Below the pieces are notes generated by a model. It was not told the DNA's origin. It made no database searches and saw only the letters and a list, made by a program, of their open reading frames with translations. Both the position numbers and the translations under genes were made by a program. A DNA stretch of 13,100 nucleotides from an uncultured Clostridium sp. (GTDB taxonomy: Bacteria > Bacillota > Clostridia > Clostridiales > Clostridiaceae): positions 1 to 13,100 of the forward strand of contig CAKVFO010000094.1 in NCBI GenBank assembly GCA_934746785.1, given 5' to 3'. Below are positions 1-6,386 of this stretch, piece by piece. Within the stretch, counting starts at the first letter, position 1, and each line of letters starts with the position of its first letter.

Positions 1-38
1 TCTTTCAAAATTACAGATAACAATGTCGAATTTTTCAT
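1..38 (-). CDS. Possible N-terminus of a gene running off the left edge
   Basis: An ATG at 38 on the minus strand opens a frame that stays open to the window edge, giving 12 residues (MKNSTLLSVILK). A GAGG Shine-Dalgarno-like sequence lies about 9 bases upstream, inside the right half of the inverted repeat at 48-79. No product can be named from 12 residues. The alternative is that a plus-strand gene ends here: two plus frames stop at about 18-20 and 37-39, and the 48-79 hairpin would then be its terminator. The call is a guess that needs the neighbouring sequence. Confidence 0.3.
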   Translation of the reverse strand, partial: MKNSTLLSVILK

Positions 39-47
39 AATATTGAA

Positions 48-79
48 CCTCACTATAAATTTATTTATCTATAGTGAGG
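48..79. repeat. 10-bp inverted repeat near the left edge
   Basis: CCTCACTATA at 48-57 pairs perfectly with TATAGTGAGG at 70-79 across a 12-base AT loop. Read on the plus strand it is followed after a few bases by a T run, so it could be a terminator for a gene to the left. Read on the minus strand the second arm contains the possible Shine-Dalgarno of the start at 38, so it could instead hide that site or be an operator. Confidence 0.5.
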
Positions 80-144
80 CTGCAAATTTTTTCCCTATTG
101 TCAAGCTTTTTTTATTTTTTATTTTTTTCTTAAGTTGACGACAT

Positions 145-158
145 TGAGTGCTCACTCT
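145..158. promoter_or_regulatory. TetR-type operator-like palindrome
   Basis: GAGTG-CT-CACTC at 146-157 is a short dyad of the kind many TetR-family repressors bind. A TTGACG box lies just upstream on the plus strand, but no convincing -10 follows at 17 bases. Only the dyad is seen; the TetR link is analogy. Confidence 0.25.
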
Positions 159-186
159 CAAAAAAAGTTTTTAATTTCCCATACGT

Positions 187-223
187 AAAAAAAGCTTCCA
201 CGTTATAATAACGCAGAAGCTTT
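187..223 (-). terminator. Rho-independent terminator of icd
   Basis: AAAGCTTC at 191-198 pairs with GAAGCTTT at 216-223, with an inner CGTTA/TAACG pairing. On the minus strand the hairpin is followed by a run of six T. It begins 15 bases past the icd stop codon. Confidence 0.85.
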
Positions 224-238
224 CCCTATCTTTATAAA

Positions 239-1447
239 TTAAAGCATTGCTTCTAATCTTTCTCTTATAGCCTTGATAAAATCAAAACTATTAGCAGTTG
301 TTACATTTTCCTTAGTAGTAAGAAGTGCTAAATCCTTAGTCATGACTCCATCTTCAATAGTCTTTAATGAAGCCTTTTCTAGCTTATCAGCAAATTCCAT
401 AAGAGCAGTATTATTATCTAATTCTCCTCTCTTTCTAAGAGCTCCAGACCATGCAAATATAGTCGCTATTGAGTTAGTTGAAGTTTCTTCGCCTTTTAAA
501 TGCTTATAATAATGTCTTTGAACAGTTCCATGAGCTGCTTCATATTCATAATTTCCCTCTGGAGATACTAAAACTGAAGTCATCATAGCAAGTGATCCAA
601 AAGCAGTAGCCACCATATCACTCATTACATCGCCATCATAGTTTTTGCAAGCCCAAATCATTCCACCGTTTGATCTTACAACTCTTGCGACAACATCATC
701 TATTAATGTATAGAAGTATTCAATTCCTGCTTCTTCAAATTTTTCTTTATATTCTGCATCAAAGATTTCTTGGAATATATCCTTGAATGTATGATCATAT
801 TGCTTAGATATAGTATCTTTAGTTGCAAACCATAAATCTTGTTTTATATCTAATGCATAGTTAAAACAACATCTTGCAAAAGAAGAAATTGATTTATTTA
901 AATTATGCATACCTAAAACTATACCAGCATCATCAAATTGATGGATAAGTTCTCTTTGTTCAGTTCCATCTTCTGCTGTATATACAAGCTCACATTTACC
1001 CTTTCCTGGTATCTTCATTTCTACATCTCTATAAATATCACCATAAGCATGTCTTGCTATAGTTATTGGTTTAGTCCAGTTGCTTACATATGGCTTAATT
1101 CCATCAACTATAATTGGTGCTCTAAATACTGTACCATCTAAAATAGCTCTTACAGTACCATTAGGGCTTTTCCACATTTTCTTTAAATTATATTCTTTAA
1201 CTCTTGCTGCATTAGGTGTTATAGTTGCACACTTAACTCCTACTCCATACTTCTTAATAGCATTTGCTGCATCTGTTGTAACCTTATCATCAGTCTCATT
1301 TCTATATTCTAGCCCCAAATCGTAATACTCAGTATTTAAATCTATAAATGGAAGTAAAAGCTCATCTTTTATAGCCTTCCATAAGATTCTTGTCATTTCA
1401 TCTCCATCCATTTCAACTAATGGTGTACTCATTTTAATCTTTTCCAT
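239..1447 (-). CDS. icd: NADP-dependent isocitrate dehydrogenase (homodimeric, IDH1-like)
   Basis: Oxidatively decarboxylates isocitrate to 2-oxoglutarate with NADP+ and a divalent metal in the cytosol, supplying glutamate precursor and NADPH. The 402-residue protein belongs to the compact IDH type shared with eukaryotes. From ATG 1447 the active-site residues fall at the same numbers as in human IDH1: Thr77, Ser94, Asn96, Arg100, Arg109, Arg132 and Tyr139. The metal/NADP region reads IWACKNYDGDV, followed by AAHGTVQRHY and KGEETSTNSIATIFAW. An upstream in-frame TTG at 1462 is rejected because the GAGGGGG ribosome site lies between it and the ATG. The gene is monocistronic, with its own promoter and terminator. 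No aconitase or citrate synthase gene lies in the window. No key residue is missing. Confidence 0.97.
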   Translation of the reverse strand: MEKIKMSTPLVEMDGDEMTRILWKAIKDELLLPFIDLNTEYYDLGLEYRNETDDKVTTDAANAIKKYGVGVKCATITPNAARVKEYNLKKMWKSPNGTVRAILDGTVFRAPIIVDGIKPYVSNWTKPITIARHAYGDIYRDVEMKIPGKGKCELVYTAEDGTEQRELIHQFDDAGIVLGMHNLNKSISSFARCCFNYALDIKQDLWFATKDTISKQYDHTFKDIFQEIFDAEYKEKFEEAGIEYFYTLIDDVVARVVRSNGGMIWACKNYDGDVMSDMVATAFGSLAMMTSVLVSPEGNYEYEAAHGTVQRHYYKHLKGEETSTNSIATIFAWSGALRKRGELDNNTALMEFADKLEKASLKTIEDGVMTKDLALLTTKENVTTANSFDFIKAIRERLEAML

Positions 1448-1491
1448 TGTCTGCCCCCTCAATAATAATATTTAAGTATGTATAAAGTAAG

Positions 1492-1523
1492 TAATGCTAT
1501 ACTTTTTACTCTAAAAAGCATTA
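1492..1523 (-). promoter_or_regulatory. Nested hairpin in the icd 5' leader
   Basis: Two nested stems can form: TAATG/CATTA outside and CTTTTTA/TAAAAAG inside, with a 3-base loop and a 5-base bulge. It sits about 45-75 bases before the icd ATG, in the roughly 130-base leader implied by the promoter at 1586-1614. A 15-base odd palindrome (TTTACTT-T-AAGTAAA) lies at 1546-1560. No known riboswitch consensus is recognised. Confidence 0.4.
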
Positions 1524-1585
1524 TCATACATCTAAAGTCTTATACTTTACTTAAAGTAAAAAATACTTCTATATTTTATAGAAAT

Positions 1586-1614
1586 ATTATACATTAAATA
1601 GACATTTTATTCAA
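1586..1614 (-). promoter_or_regulatory. Sigma-A-type promoter of icd
   Basis: TTGAAT at 1609-1614 and TATAAT at 1586-1591 are separated by exactly 17 bases on the minus strand. The predicted start of transcription is near 1579, leaving an untranslated leader of about 130 bases. Confidence 0.65.
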
Positions 1615-1687
1615 TTGCTGTATTACTTCACCTAAAATTAAAATTAATGTAACCATAATAATTATCTAAGATAATTCTATAACAAAT

Positions 1688-1712
1688 AAATGGAGGTTGA
1701 TATCCTCCATTT
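1688..1712 (-). terminator. Terminator after the small membrane protein gene
   Basis: AAATGGAGG at 1688-1696 pairs with CCTCCATTT at 1704-1712 around a 7-base loop. It lies about 12 bases past the stop codon at 1724 on the minus strand. The T tract that follows (TTTATTTGTT) is interrupted, so termination may be partial. Confidence 0.65.
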
Positions 1713-1723
1713 GTCTTAATATA

Positions 1724-2002
1724 TTATTCAACCTCTTTATAATCTACTTCAATAGCATTGCTTGTATCAAAATCCGAATCCAAACTTGAACTTTCTATAT
1801 TTTCATTACTACTATAATTAAAGTTTGAATCTTTTTTATCTGCTGCTTTTCCTAATTTAAGCTTTATATAATTATAAGCTTTAACAGCTAAATATACTGC
1901 AATACCGCCCAAAATTATATAAGGTAATACCTTCAAAAACACGCCTAAAATTAGAACACCTAAAATAATAAATATGACTGTCCTTAAATTTCTACTATTC
2001 AT
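1724..2002 (-). CDS. Small membrane protein of unknown function
   Basis: I do not recognise this 92-residue protein. Residues 8-26 and 28-45 are strongly hydrophobic and could form one long or two short membrane helices separated by a Pro-containing turn (VLPYIILGG). A basic stretch follows at about residues 46-58 (YNYIKLKLGK, then KK). The rest is a polar, acidic, Ser/Asn/Asp-rich tail ending VDYKEVE. By the positive-inside rule the basic stretch and the tail would be cytoplasmic. The start is ATG with a TGAGGT ribosome site 8 bases upstream. It has its own promoter and a terminator, so it is probably monocistronic, though the split kinase gene upstream has no clear terminator and could read through. 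The ordinary start, ribosome site and coherent sequence argue for a real gene. Confidence 0.75.
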   Translation of the reverse strand: MNSRNLRTVIFIILGVLILGVFLKVLPYIILGGIAVYLAVKAYNYIKLKLGKAADKKDSNFNYSSNENIESSSLDSDFDTSNAIEVDYKEVE

Positions 2003-2035
2003 GATTCTTACCTCATCTTATTTATATTTATTATT

Positions 2036-2064
2036 ATAATATATCATACAACAATAAATATCAA
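2036..2064 (-). promoter_or_regulatory. Promoter of the small membrane protein gene
   Basis: TTGATA (2059-2064) and TATTAT (2036-2041) are spaced by 17 bases on the minus strand, about 34 bases before the ATG at 2002. Confidence 0.5.
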
Positions 2065-2088
2065 TTATTAATTAGAAATTAACAAAAG

Positions 2089-2691
2089 CTAATTGCACCT
2101 ATCTTTGCAACAATTAAACACAATCCTAAACTCTGTTAATTCTTCAGAACTTGTCACACTTATTTTCCCACCATATTTTTCAACTAATTCATGTACAATA
2201 CTTAATCCAAACCCATGACTTTCCTCTTTATTTTCCTTTGTTGTAAATCCAGTTTTAAAAATACTTATTAGATCATCTTTTGGTATTTTAGGTCCATCAT
2301 TTTGAATTAATATAATAACCTCGTCTTCTAGTTGATATGACTTAGCAAATATACAACCTCTATCATTCATAGCTTCAATTGCATTATTTATAATATTAGA
2401 TAACACTCTAAAAAGATCCATTTCAGGAATGTTAAGTTTGTAGAGATCTGCCCTTTCTTCTATGCTCACTTTAATATTTTTGCTTTTAACTGCTGATTCT
2501 AAAGCTAAATATAATATAGATTTAGAACTATCTTCTGATATCTTATCTGAATAATTACTAGAATCTATTACATCTTTTAATGCACACTTCAAATCATCAT
2601 ATCTTCCCATTAAACAAAGACCATATAAATAAGAAATCTGTGCACCATAATCATGTTTTACCTTCCTTAATTCGTTATTGTTATACATCAA
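2089..2691 (-). CDS. Kinase half of a split AgrC-like sensor histidine kinase
   Basis: This is the cytoplasmic part of an HPK10/AgrC-type sensor kinase. If expressed it would bind ATP and phosphorylate itself on His13 (KVKHDYGAQISYL). The GHKL ATPase domain follows: N-box NIINNAIEA at residues 99-107, G1 box IQNDGPKIP around Asp132, and G2 box SHGFGLSIV with Gly160 and Gly162. The HPK10 H-box usually has Asn four residues after His; here that residue is Ala17. The frame is the same as the membrane half at 2713-3354, separated by one TAA and seven sense codons, so this is very probably the 3' part of one gene. Its own start would be TTG 2691 or ATG 2688, with no good ribosome site. No response regulator gene is adjacent. 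Confidence 0.85.
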   Translation of the reverse strand: MMYNNNELRKVKHDYGAQISYLYGLCLMGRYDDLKCALKDVIDSSNYSDKISEDSSKSILYLALESAVKSKNIKVSIEERADLYKLNIPEMDLFRVLSNIINNAIEAMNDRGCIFAKSYQLEDEVIILIQNDGPKIPKDDLISIFKTGFTTKENKEESHGFGLSIVHELVEKYGGKISVTSSEELTEFRIVFNCCKDRCN

Positions 2692-2712
2692 GTCTAAATT
2701 TAGTCTACTTAT

Positions 2713-2715
2713 TTA
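2713..2715 (-). other. In-frame TAA that splits the sensor kinase gene
   Basis: The codon after Arg213 of the membrane half is TAA. Seven sense codons later, in the same frame, the kinase half begins. The joined frame would have about 421 codons, the usual size of AgrC-type kinases. A one-base change from CAA, AAA or GAA is enough to explain it. There is no frameshift or insertion. Confidence 0.85.
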
Positions 2716-3354
2716 ACGACTTTTAGATGATATTTTTATTATGTACCAAAAAGCAAGAATTAAAAACAAAAAGAATAATACCGTTAAAATATTTTTTAAA
2801 ACTTCATTATTTAAACCTAAAATATAATTATCACTTATGTTTAGTCCAATACACCACAAGTCTACTATTAATATAGACATTAAAAGATAATTTCCTTCTT
2901 CTAATATTAAGTTATATAAAACACACATCTTATCAATGTACTTTAATTGTAAAATTGCGCTTATACACCGAATTAAACATAATATAGAAAATGTATAGAA
3001 ATAAGTATTTTCTGATACATATATCTGCATAAAAATATTTGAAAAGTTATTTTGAATTATCATTGCAATACATGCAATAATAAACGAAATAACTGCTGTG
3101 GATATCATTGCTGCTTTAAATTTTTTTCTATATACGATACCTATGATTACAAAAACAAATACTATAGAAACTACCTGTCTTATCCATATTATATGAAAAA
3201 TCTCCATAAAAGGATATGAATCTAATATTGTAATCAGTATAAAGCATAAAAAAACTTTCTTCCTATTTATCTTCTTATTATCACAAAAATAACCTGCTGT
3301 ATAAGAATATAATAAACTCTCCAGTAACGTTGTTATTGAATCTAATATAAGCAT
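2713..3354 (-). CDS. Membrane half of a split AgrC-like sensor kinase
   Basis: The 213-residue product is nearly all hydrophobic, with about six membrane segments and short polar loops. This matches the N-terminal peptide-sensing domain of AgrC-family receptors, which bind autoinducing cyclic peptides outside the cell. The C-terminal end (FWYIIKISSKSR) is the expected inner face, just before the linker to the dimerisation/phosphoacceptor helix. A TAA stops it there; the kinase domain continues in the same frame downstream. The start is ATG 3354 with GGGAGG 9 bases upstream, and a near-consensus promoter precedes it. As it stands the product could bind ligand but has no catalytic part, so the gene is likely a pseudogene or encodes a decoy. 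The receptor assignment is by architecture, not residue identity. Confidence 0.75.
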   Translation of the reverse strand: MLILDSITTLLESLLYSYTAGYFCDNKKINRKKVFLCFILITILDSYPFMEIFHIIWIRQVVSIVFVFVIIGIVYRKKFKAAMISTAVISFIIACIAMIIQNNFSNIFMQIYVSENTYFYTFSILCLIRCISAILQLKYIDKMCVLYNLILEEGNYLLMSILIVDLWCIGLNISDNYILGLNNEVLKNILTVLFFLFLILAFWYIIKISSKSR

Positions 3355-3407
3355 AGCGACTAACCTCCCGCCATTTTTTTCTTTTACGACTTTTTTGTTA
3401 CATTTAT

Positions 3408-3436
3408 ATTATATTTTAGAAATCATTTTCTTTCAA
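3408..3436 (-). promoter_or_regulatory. Promoter of the split sensor kinase gene
   Basis: TTGAAA (3431-3436) and TATAAT (3408-3413) are spaced by exactly 17 bases on the minus strand, about 54 bases before the ATG. This close match suggests the gene is still transcribed despite its stop codon. The rest of the 317-base gap at 3355-3671 is AT-rich with a terminator at its right end; I see no small ORF or RNA in it. Confidence 0.65.
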
Positions 3437-3630
3437 TAATTATCTAAGTTCATTAAATCGACTTATTTTTCAAACAATTTATATATTAAAAATCAATTCT
3501 CTGTATAAAATAAAAGATATCTTATATAAAAACTAATATATGTAATACTTACAATGACTTCATATAATATATTTAAATAATTAATTTTTTTGCTTCGTTT
3601 TTTCTTGAACACTACACTTATACATTACAA

Positions 3631-3668
3631 AAAAAGACTTAATCAAAACAAAGAGATTAAGTCTTTTT
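3631..3668 (-). terminator. Terminator of the amino-acid permease gene
   Basis: AAAAAGACTTAATC (3631-3644) pairs perfectly with GATTAAGTCTTTTT (3655-3668), a 14-bp stem with a 10-base loop. T runs on both sides make it able to work in either direction. It begins 4 bases after the permease stop codon. Confidence 0.9.
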
Positions 3669-3671
3669 TTA

Positions 3672-5090
3672 TTATTTATTTCTTTTTGCCAATATAGGTA
3701 ATATAAGTCCTAAACCTAACAGAATAAATGGTGTTACAAAATTTAATATAACTTGGAACCACCATGACCCTGAGAAATAATCACTATTTGGGAACATTCC
3801 TAATATACATACAAAAGCAGTAAATCCAAAACACCAAATACCAACACCTAAAGCTAACTTATCATTGTTTAAAAATTTATACTCAGAATTAAATTTATCT
3901 GCTGTCTTCTTTAAAGCTATAAAAGCACCAAAAACCCATAAGTATCTTAATGGCATAACCACGGAATTAAGTTTTAATAGCCAATTATATAATGAATTCA
4001 TGTCTCCTATACCTAAAGCTGGCACTATTATTAATACTCCAACTAATATAGCTGTCATTATATATCCATTAATAGGAGCATCATGCTTATTAACTTTTGT
4101 TAATGTTTTTGGCACGAAGTTTTCATCTGTATCAGCTAATAATACCTTTAATGGAGCATCTATTGAAACAACTAAAGCTGAAACTTGAGCTGTTGTATTA
4201 GCTAATGCATAAATTATTAAAAATACATTTCCTACGCCATAATATTCACCTAACTTCTGAAATGCATAATATTGTCCATTCATCATAAGATCCTTTGGAA
4301 TATTATTTGCATCAAACATCATACTCATAGCAAAAGATCCTAAAATAGCACTTAAAGCTACCATGCCAGCTAAAACTAACATTCCTCTTGGAAATTCTTT
4401 AGCAGCATTATGTGTATTATTAACATAAGGAGATATCTTTTCAGCTCCTCCCACAGCAAATACAAGCATTGAAAGAGTTGTTAAATAATTAAAATCAAAC
4501 CTTGGAATCATTGTCTTTAAACTTATATCAGTTGTTGCTATACTCATTCCTGTTATTGATGGTGCTGCTATAACTAATAATATGTATAGCATTGACATAA
4601 CAAAAATAGCTGTTCCTGCTATTGTTCCTATTACATTTAATGAATTAATTCCTCTTGAAGCAATCCATAAGAAGAATAAGAATATTGCAAGTATAATTAA
4701 TTGAGCTGTAAGAGTATTCATACTACTTACTAATGTTCCATCACCTTTAACTGCCCAGCCAAGTGCTACTAAAATAAGTTGTGGCTTTTGTGCTAAGTAC
4801 GGAATATGAACAACCCAGTAAGTCCATCCAGCAAAATATGCAAACTGAGCACCCATTGTACTTCTTATCCAAGAACTCACACCTGCTTTTCCATCTTTAA
4901 ATACCGATCCTAATTCCCCTACCATTAGTGCGTAAGGTACAAAATATAACCCAATAATTAATGCCCAAGATATTATAACTGTAAGTCCTTGATTTGCAAA
5001 GTTGTTTACAACATTTCCAAACCCCCATACAGATACAAATGCTATCAGGGCAAGGTTATACCATCTAAGTTTTTTATTATCTTTTCCCAT
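3672..5090 (-). CDS. APC-superfamily amino-acid permease
   Basis: A 472-residue integral membrane protein with about 12 predicted helices that moves an amino acid across the cytoplasmic membrane. The first helix carries the APC-type glycine-rich turn (VWGFGNVVNNFANQGL, residues about 21-36). A GGVSSWIR-like stretch (KAGVSSWIRSTMG, about 68-80) and the segment around residues 210-235 (VFAVGGAEKISPYVNN) resemble the YjeM/GadC-like branch. The substrate cannot be read from sequence; glutamate/GABA-type exchange is one possibility, but no decarboxylase gene is nearby. The start is ATG with AAGGAGG 10 bases upstream. The gene is alone between its own leader and a strong terminator. Confidence 0.85.
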   Translation of the reverse strand: MGKDNKKLRWYNLALIAFVSVWGFGNVVNNFANQGLTVIISWALIIGLYFVPYALMVGELGSVFKDGKAGVSSWIRSTMGAQFAYFAGWTYWVVHIPYLAQKPQLILVALGWAVKGDGTLVSSMNTLTAQLIILAIFLFFLWIASRGINSLNVIGTIAGTAIFVMSMLYILLVIAAPSITGMSIATTDISLKTMIPRFDFNYLTTLSMLVFAVGGAEKISPYVNNTHNAAKEFPRGMLVLAGMVALSAILGSFAMSMMFDANNIPKDLMMNGQYYAFQKLGEYYGVGNVFLIIYALANTTAQVSALVVSIDAPLKVLLADTDENFVPKTLTKVNKHDAPINGYIMTAILVGVLIIVPALGIGDMNSLYNWLLKLNSVVMPLRYLWVFGAFIALKKTADKFNSEYKFLNNDKLALGVGIWCFGFTAFVCILGMFPNSDYFSGSWWFQVILNFVTPFILLGLGLILPILAKRNK

Positions 5091-5149
5091 GTATATTTTT
5101 CCTCCTTATCTTTTGTAAAAAATCAATCATGAATATGTAACCATACATT

Positions 5150-5179
5150 CTTATACTAATCAAGTTTTAATTGTATTAA
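5150..5179 (-). promoter_or_regulatory. Weak candidate promoter of the permease gene
   Basis: TTAATA (5174-5179) and TATAAG (5150-5155) are 18 bases apart on the minus strand. An overlapping TTGATT-N17-TTACAT is an alternative. Neither is strong, and transcription may start further upstream, before the leader at 5195-5300. Confidence 0.3.
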
Positions 5180-5194
5180 ATTTTAACAAAAATT

Positions 5195-5300
5195 AAAAGG
5201 TGCTGTAAAAAATTTTATTCTTACAAACGTTCCTTCAGATTAGATAATTCTATCTTTAGCAGCTCTTTTGCAGCCTTTCTCTACAAAATATGACTTTAAG
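5195..5300 (-). promoter_or_regulatory. Possible structured leader of the permease gene
   Basis: This stretch is less AT-rich than its surroundings. On the minus strand it contains GTAGAG, a GCTGC direct repeat, a small AGATA/TATCT hairpin, CTGAAGGAACG, and then a TGTAA/TTACA hairpin before the promoter-like region. GAAGGAACG resembles part of the glutamine (Downstream-peptide) riboswitch core, but the pairing CGUUC partner and the rest of that consensus are absent. The region may be a leader RNA of unknown type or nothing. Confidence 0.2.
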
Positions 5301-5306
5301 TTAATG

Positions 5307-5344
5307 AAAAATCGCTGTAAACTTAATGCTTACAGCGATTTTTT
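5307..5344 (-). terminator. Terminator of the MoaB-family gene
   Basis: AAAAATCGCTGTAA (5307-5320) pairs perfectly with TTACAGCGATTTTT (5330-5343) around a 9-base loop, with T runs on both sides. It lies about 46 bases past the stop codon at 5390. Confidence 0.9.
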
Positions 5345-5389
5345 ATTTTGGAAGTTTCCTCCCTTTTTCAATATATATTACTTTATTTT

Positions 5390-5881
5390 CTATCCACAAT
5401 TACTTTCTTTCCTAATCATAACATCAAGATTATCAAGAATAGAATCAAAAACAAAATGTAAAGCATCTTCAGTAACTTTAGTATTCCCAGGCATATTAAC
5501 TATTAATGTATCTTTTCTTATTCCTGATACAGATCTTGAAAGCATTCCCCTTTTAACTTTCTGCATGGCACAATATCTCATAGCTTCATTTATATTATCT
5601 GCTTCTTTCTCAATTATCTTCCTAGTAACTTCTGGAGTAACATCCCTCTTACTTAAACCTTCACTACCTGTAGTAAAGATTAAATCTGTATCCCCAGAAT
5701 CACACATCTCAATTAACTTTTCACGGATAATCTCTTTTCTATCAGGTATAACATTATAACTTACTAAGTTCATTCCTTTTTCTTCAACAAAATCAATTAT
5801 CTTTAATCCACTTTCATCTTTCTTAAATTCCCCTGATTCAGTATTATTCATAGTTAATACTGATACATTATATTGTTTCAT
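5390..5881 (-). CDS. MoaB/MogA-family molybdopterin-binding protein
   Basis: The 163 residues cover the whole single-domain MoCF-binding fold of MogA/MoaB, which adenylylates molybdopterin before molybdenum insertion. Visible family marks are SGEFKKDESG (residues 16-25), the strand DLIFTTGSEG (66-75), KRDVTPE (78-84), an EAMR helix start (99-102), LSRSVSG (114-120) and LIVNMPG (126-132). The usual motif TTGGTGLS-RDVTPE is altered here to TTGSEGLSKRDVTPE, and the usual acidic-Pro-Gly before the EAMR helix is DNIN. No other molybdenum-cofactor gene is in the window, so the substrate role is uncertain; it could be a diverged paralogue. The start is ATG with AGAGGAG 9-10 bases upstream. It has its own promoter and terminator. 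Confidence 0.8.
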   Translation of the reverse strand: MKQYNVSVLTMNNTESGEFKKDESGLKIIDFVEEKGMNLVSYNVIPDRKEIIREKLIEMCDSGDTDLIFTTGSEGLSKRDVTPEVTRKIIEKEADNINEAMRYCAMQKVKRGMLSRSVSGIRKDTLIVNMPGNTKVTEDALHFVFDSILDNLDVMIRKESNCG

Positions 5882-5917
5882 TCTACTATATCTCCTCTTA
5901 AAGTTTTCTACATAAAT

Positions 5918-5946
5918 TCTTTAATATCTTAAAAATTTTATGTCAA
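5918..5946 (-). promoter_or_regulatory. Promoter of the MoaB-family gene
   Basis: TTGACA (5941-5946) and TAAAGA (5918-5923) are 17 bases apart on the minus strand. The -35 box directly follows the T run of the upstream hairpin, so the gene can be transcribed independently of that terminator. Confidence 0.5.
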
Positions 5947-5991
5947 AAAAGACGAGAAGCATAGGTCTAAAAAGAACCTCTCCTCGTCTTT
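5945..5991 (-). terminator. Terminator downstream of the rhodanese gene
   Basis: AAAGACGAG (5948-5956) pairs with CTCGTCTTT (5983-5991), with an inner AGGT/ACCT pairing and a loop. On the minus strand it is followed by six T. It may close the rhodanese operon, the candidate small RNA, or both. Confidence 0.8.
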
Positions 5992-6024
5992 GAGTTGTTT
6001 TATATCAACTTCGATTCGTACACC
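5945..6024 (-). ncRNA. Candidate small RNA or attenuator leader
   Basis: A promoter at 6031-6059 is followed by about 80 bases with no ORF and then by a strong intrinsic terminator (5948-5991). That is the layout of a small RNA gene or of an attenuated leader for the MoaB-family gene. The transcript would contain a small GTTG/CAAC hairpin (around 5995-6010) ahead of the terminator stem. I recognise no known RNA family. The alternative is that the hairpin only terminates the regulator-rhodanese operon and the promoter match is chance. Confidence 0.35.
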
Positions 6025-6030
6025 TGTTAG

Positions 6031-6059
6031 ATTTTATCATATTATTACACTTAAATCAA
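6031..6059 (-). promoter_or_regulatory. Promoter-like sequence just after the rhodanese gene
   Basis: TTGATT (6054-6059) and TAAAAT (6031-6036) are exactly 17 bases apart on the minus strand, starting 10 bases past the rhodanese stop codon. Transcription would begin near 6024. Confidence 0.45.
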
Positions 6060-6068
6060 TATTTAACT

Positions 6069-6371
6069 TTATATTCTAAAATCACCTTCATATTGACTAA
6101 AACCACCTGCTACATCATAAACATCATATCCTTTAGACCAAAGTTCCTGACAAGTCTTAAGACTCTTTGAACCTGCTCTGCACATAATATAATACTTTTT
6201 GTTTTTATCTAAATATTTATCAGTATTTTTCAAAAGTTCTTCACTTGGAATATTTTTAGCACCTTTTATTGTTCCTATTTTAAATTCATGATGTTCTCTA
6301 ATATCAATTAAATTGATATCTTCAATATAATCATCAATTTCACTTATATCTATTCCTTTATATTCACTCAA
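6069..6371 (-). CDS. Single-domain rhodanese-like sulfurtransferase
   Basis: A 100-residue cytosolic protein made of one rhodanese domain. The fold marks are LIDIREHHEF (residues 21-30), GAKNIP (37-42), YIMCRAGSKS (61-70) and GYDVYDVAGGF towards the end. Cys64 heads the six-residue active-site loop and would carry the persulfide sulfur. Such small rhodaneses pass sulfur between proteins or small thiols. The start is TTG with AGGAGG about 9-10 bases upstream; the only nearby ATG upstream is out of frame. The gene lies 15 bases after the DUF2087 regulator and is surely co-transcribed with it. The pairing may tie the regulator to sulfur or redox state, but this is inference. Confidence 0.9.
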   Translation of the reverse strand: MSEYKGIDISEIDDYIEDINLIDIREHHEFKIGTIKGAKNIPSEELLKNTDKYLDKNKKYYIMCRAGSKSLKTCQELWSKGYDVYDVAGGFSQYEGDFRI

Positions 6372-6386
6372 AACTTCATTCCTCCT

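Noticed and set aside
273..1325. Three plus-strand ORFs (67-81 residues) opposite icd
   Set aside because: They lie fully inside a well-conserved isocitrate dehydrogenase gene on the other strand, have no ribosome sites, and give no recognisable protein.
5268..5759. A 163-residue plus-strand ORF opposite the MoaB-family gene
   Set aside because: It is antisense to a clearly recognisable gene, starts across a terminator hairpin and shows no family motifs.
5948..5991. AGAGGTTC in the candidate small RNA as a preQ1-I riboswitch start
   Set aside because: The rest of the preQ1 stem and the A-rich tail are missing; the bases belong to the terminator stem.
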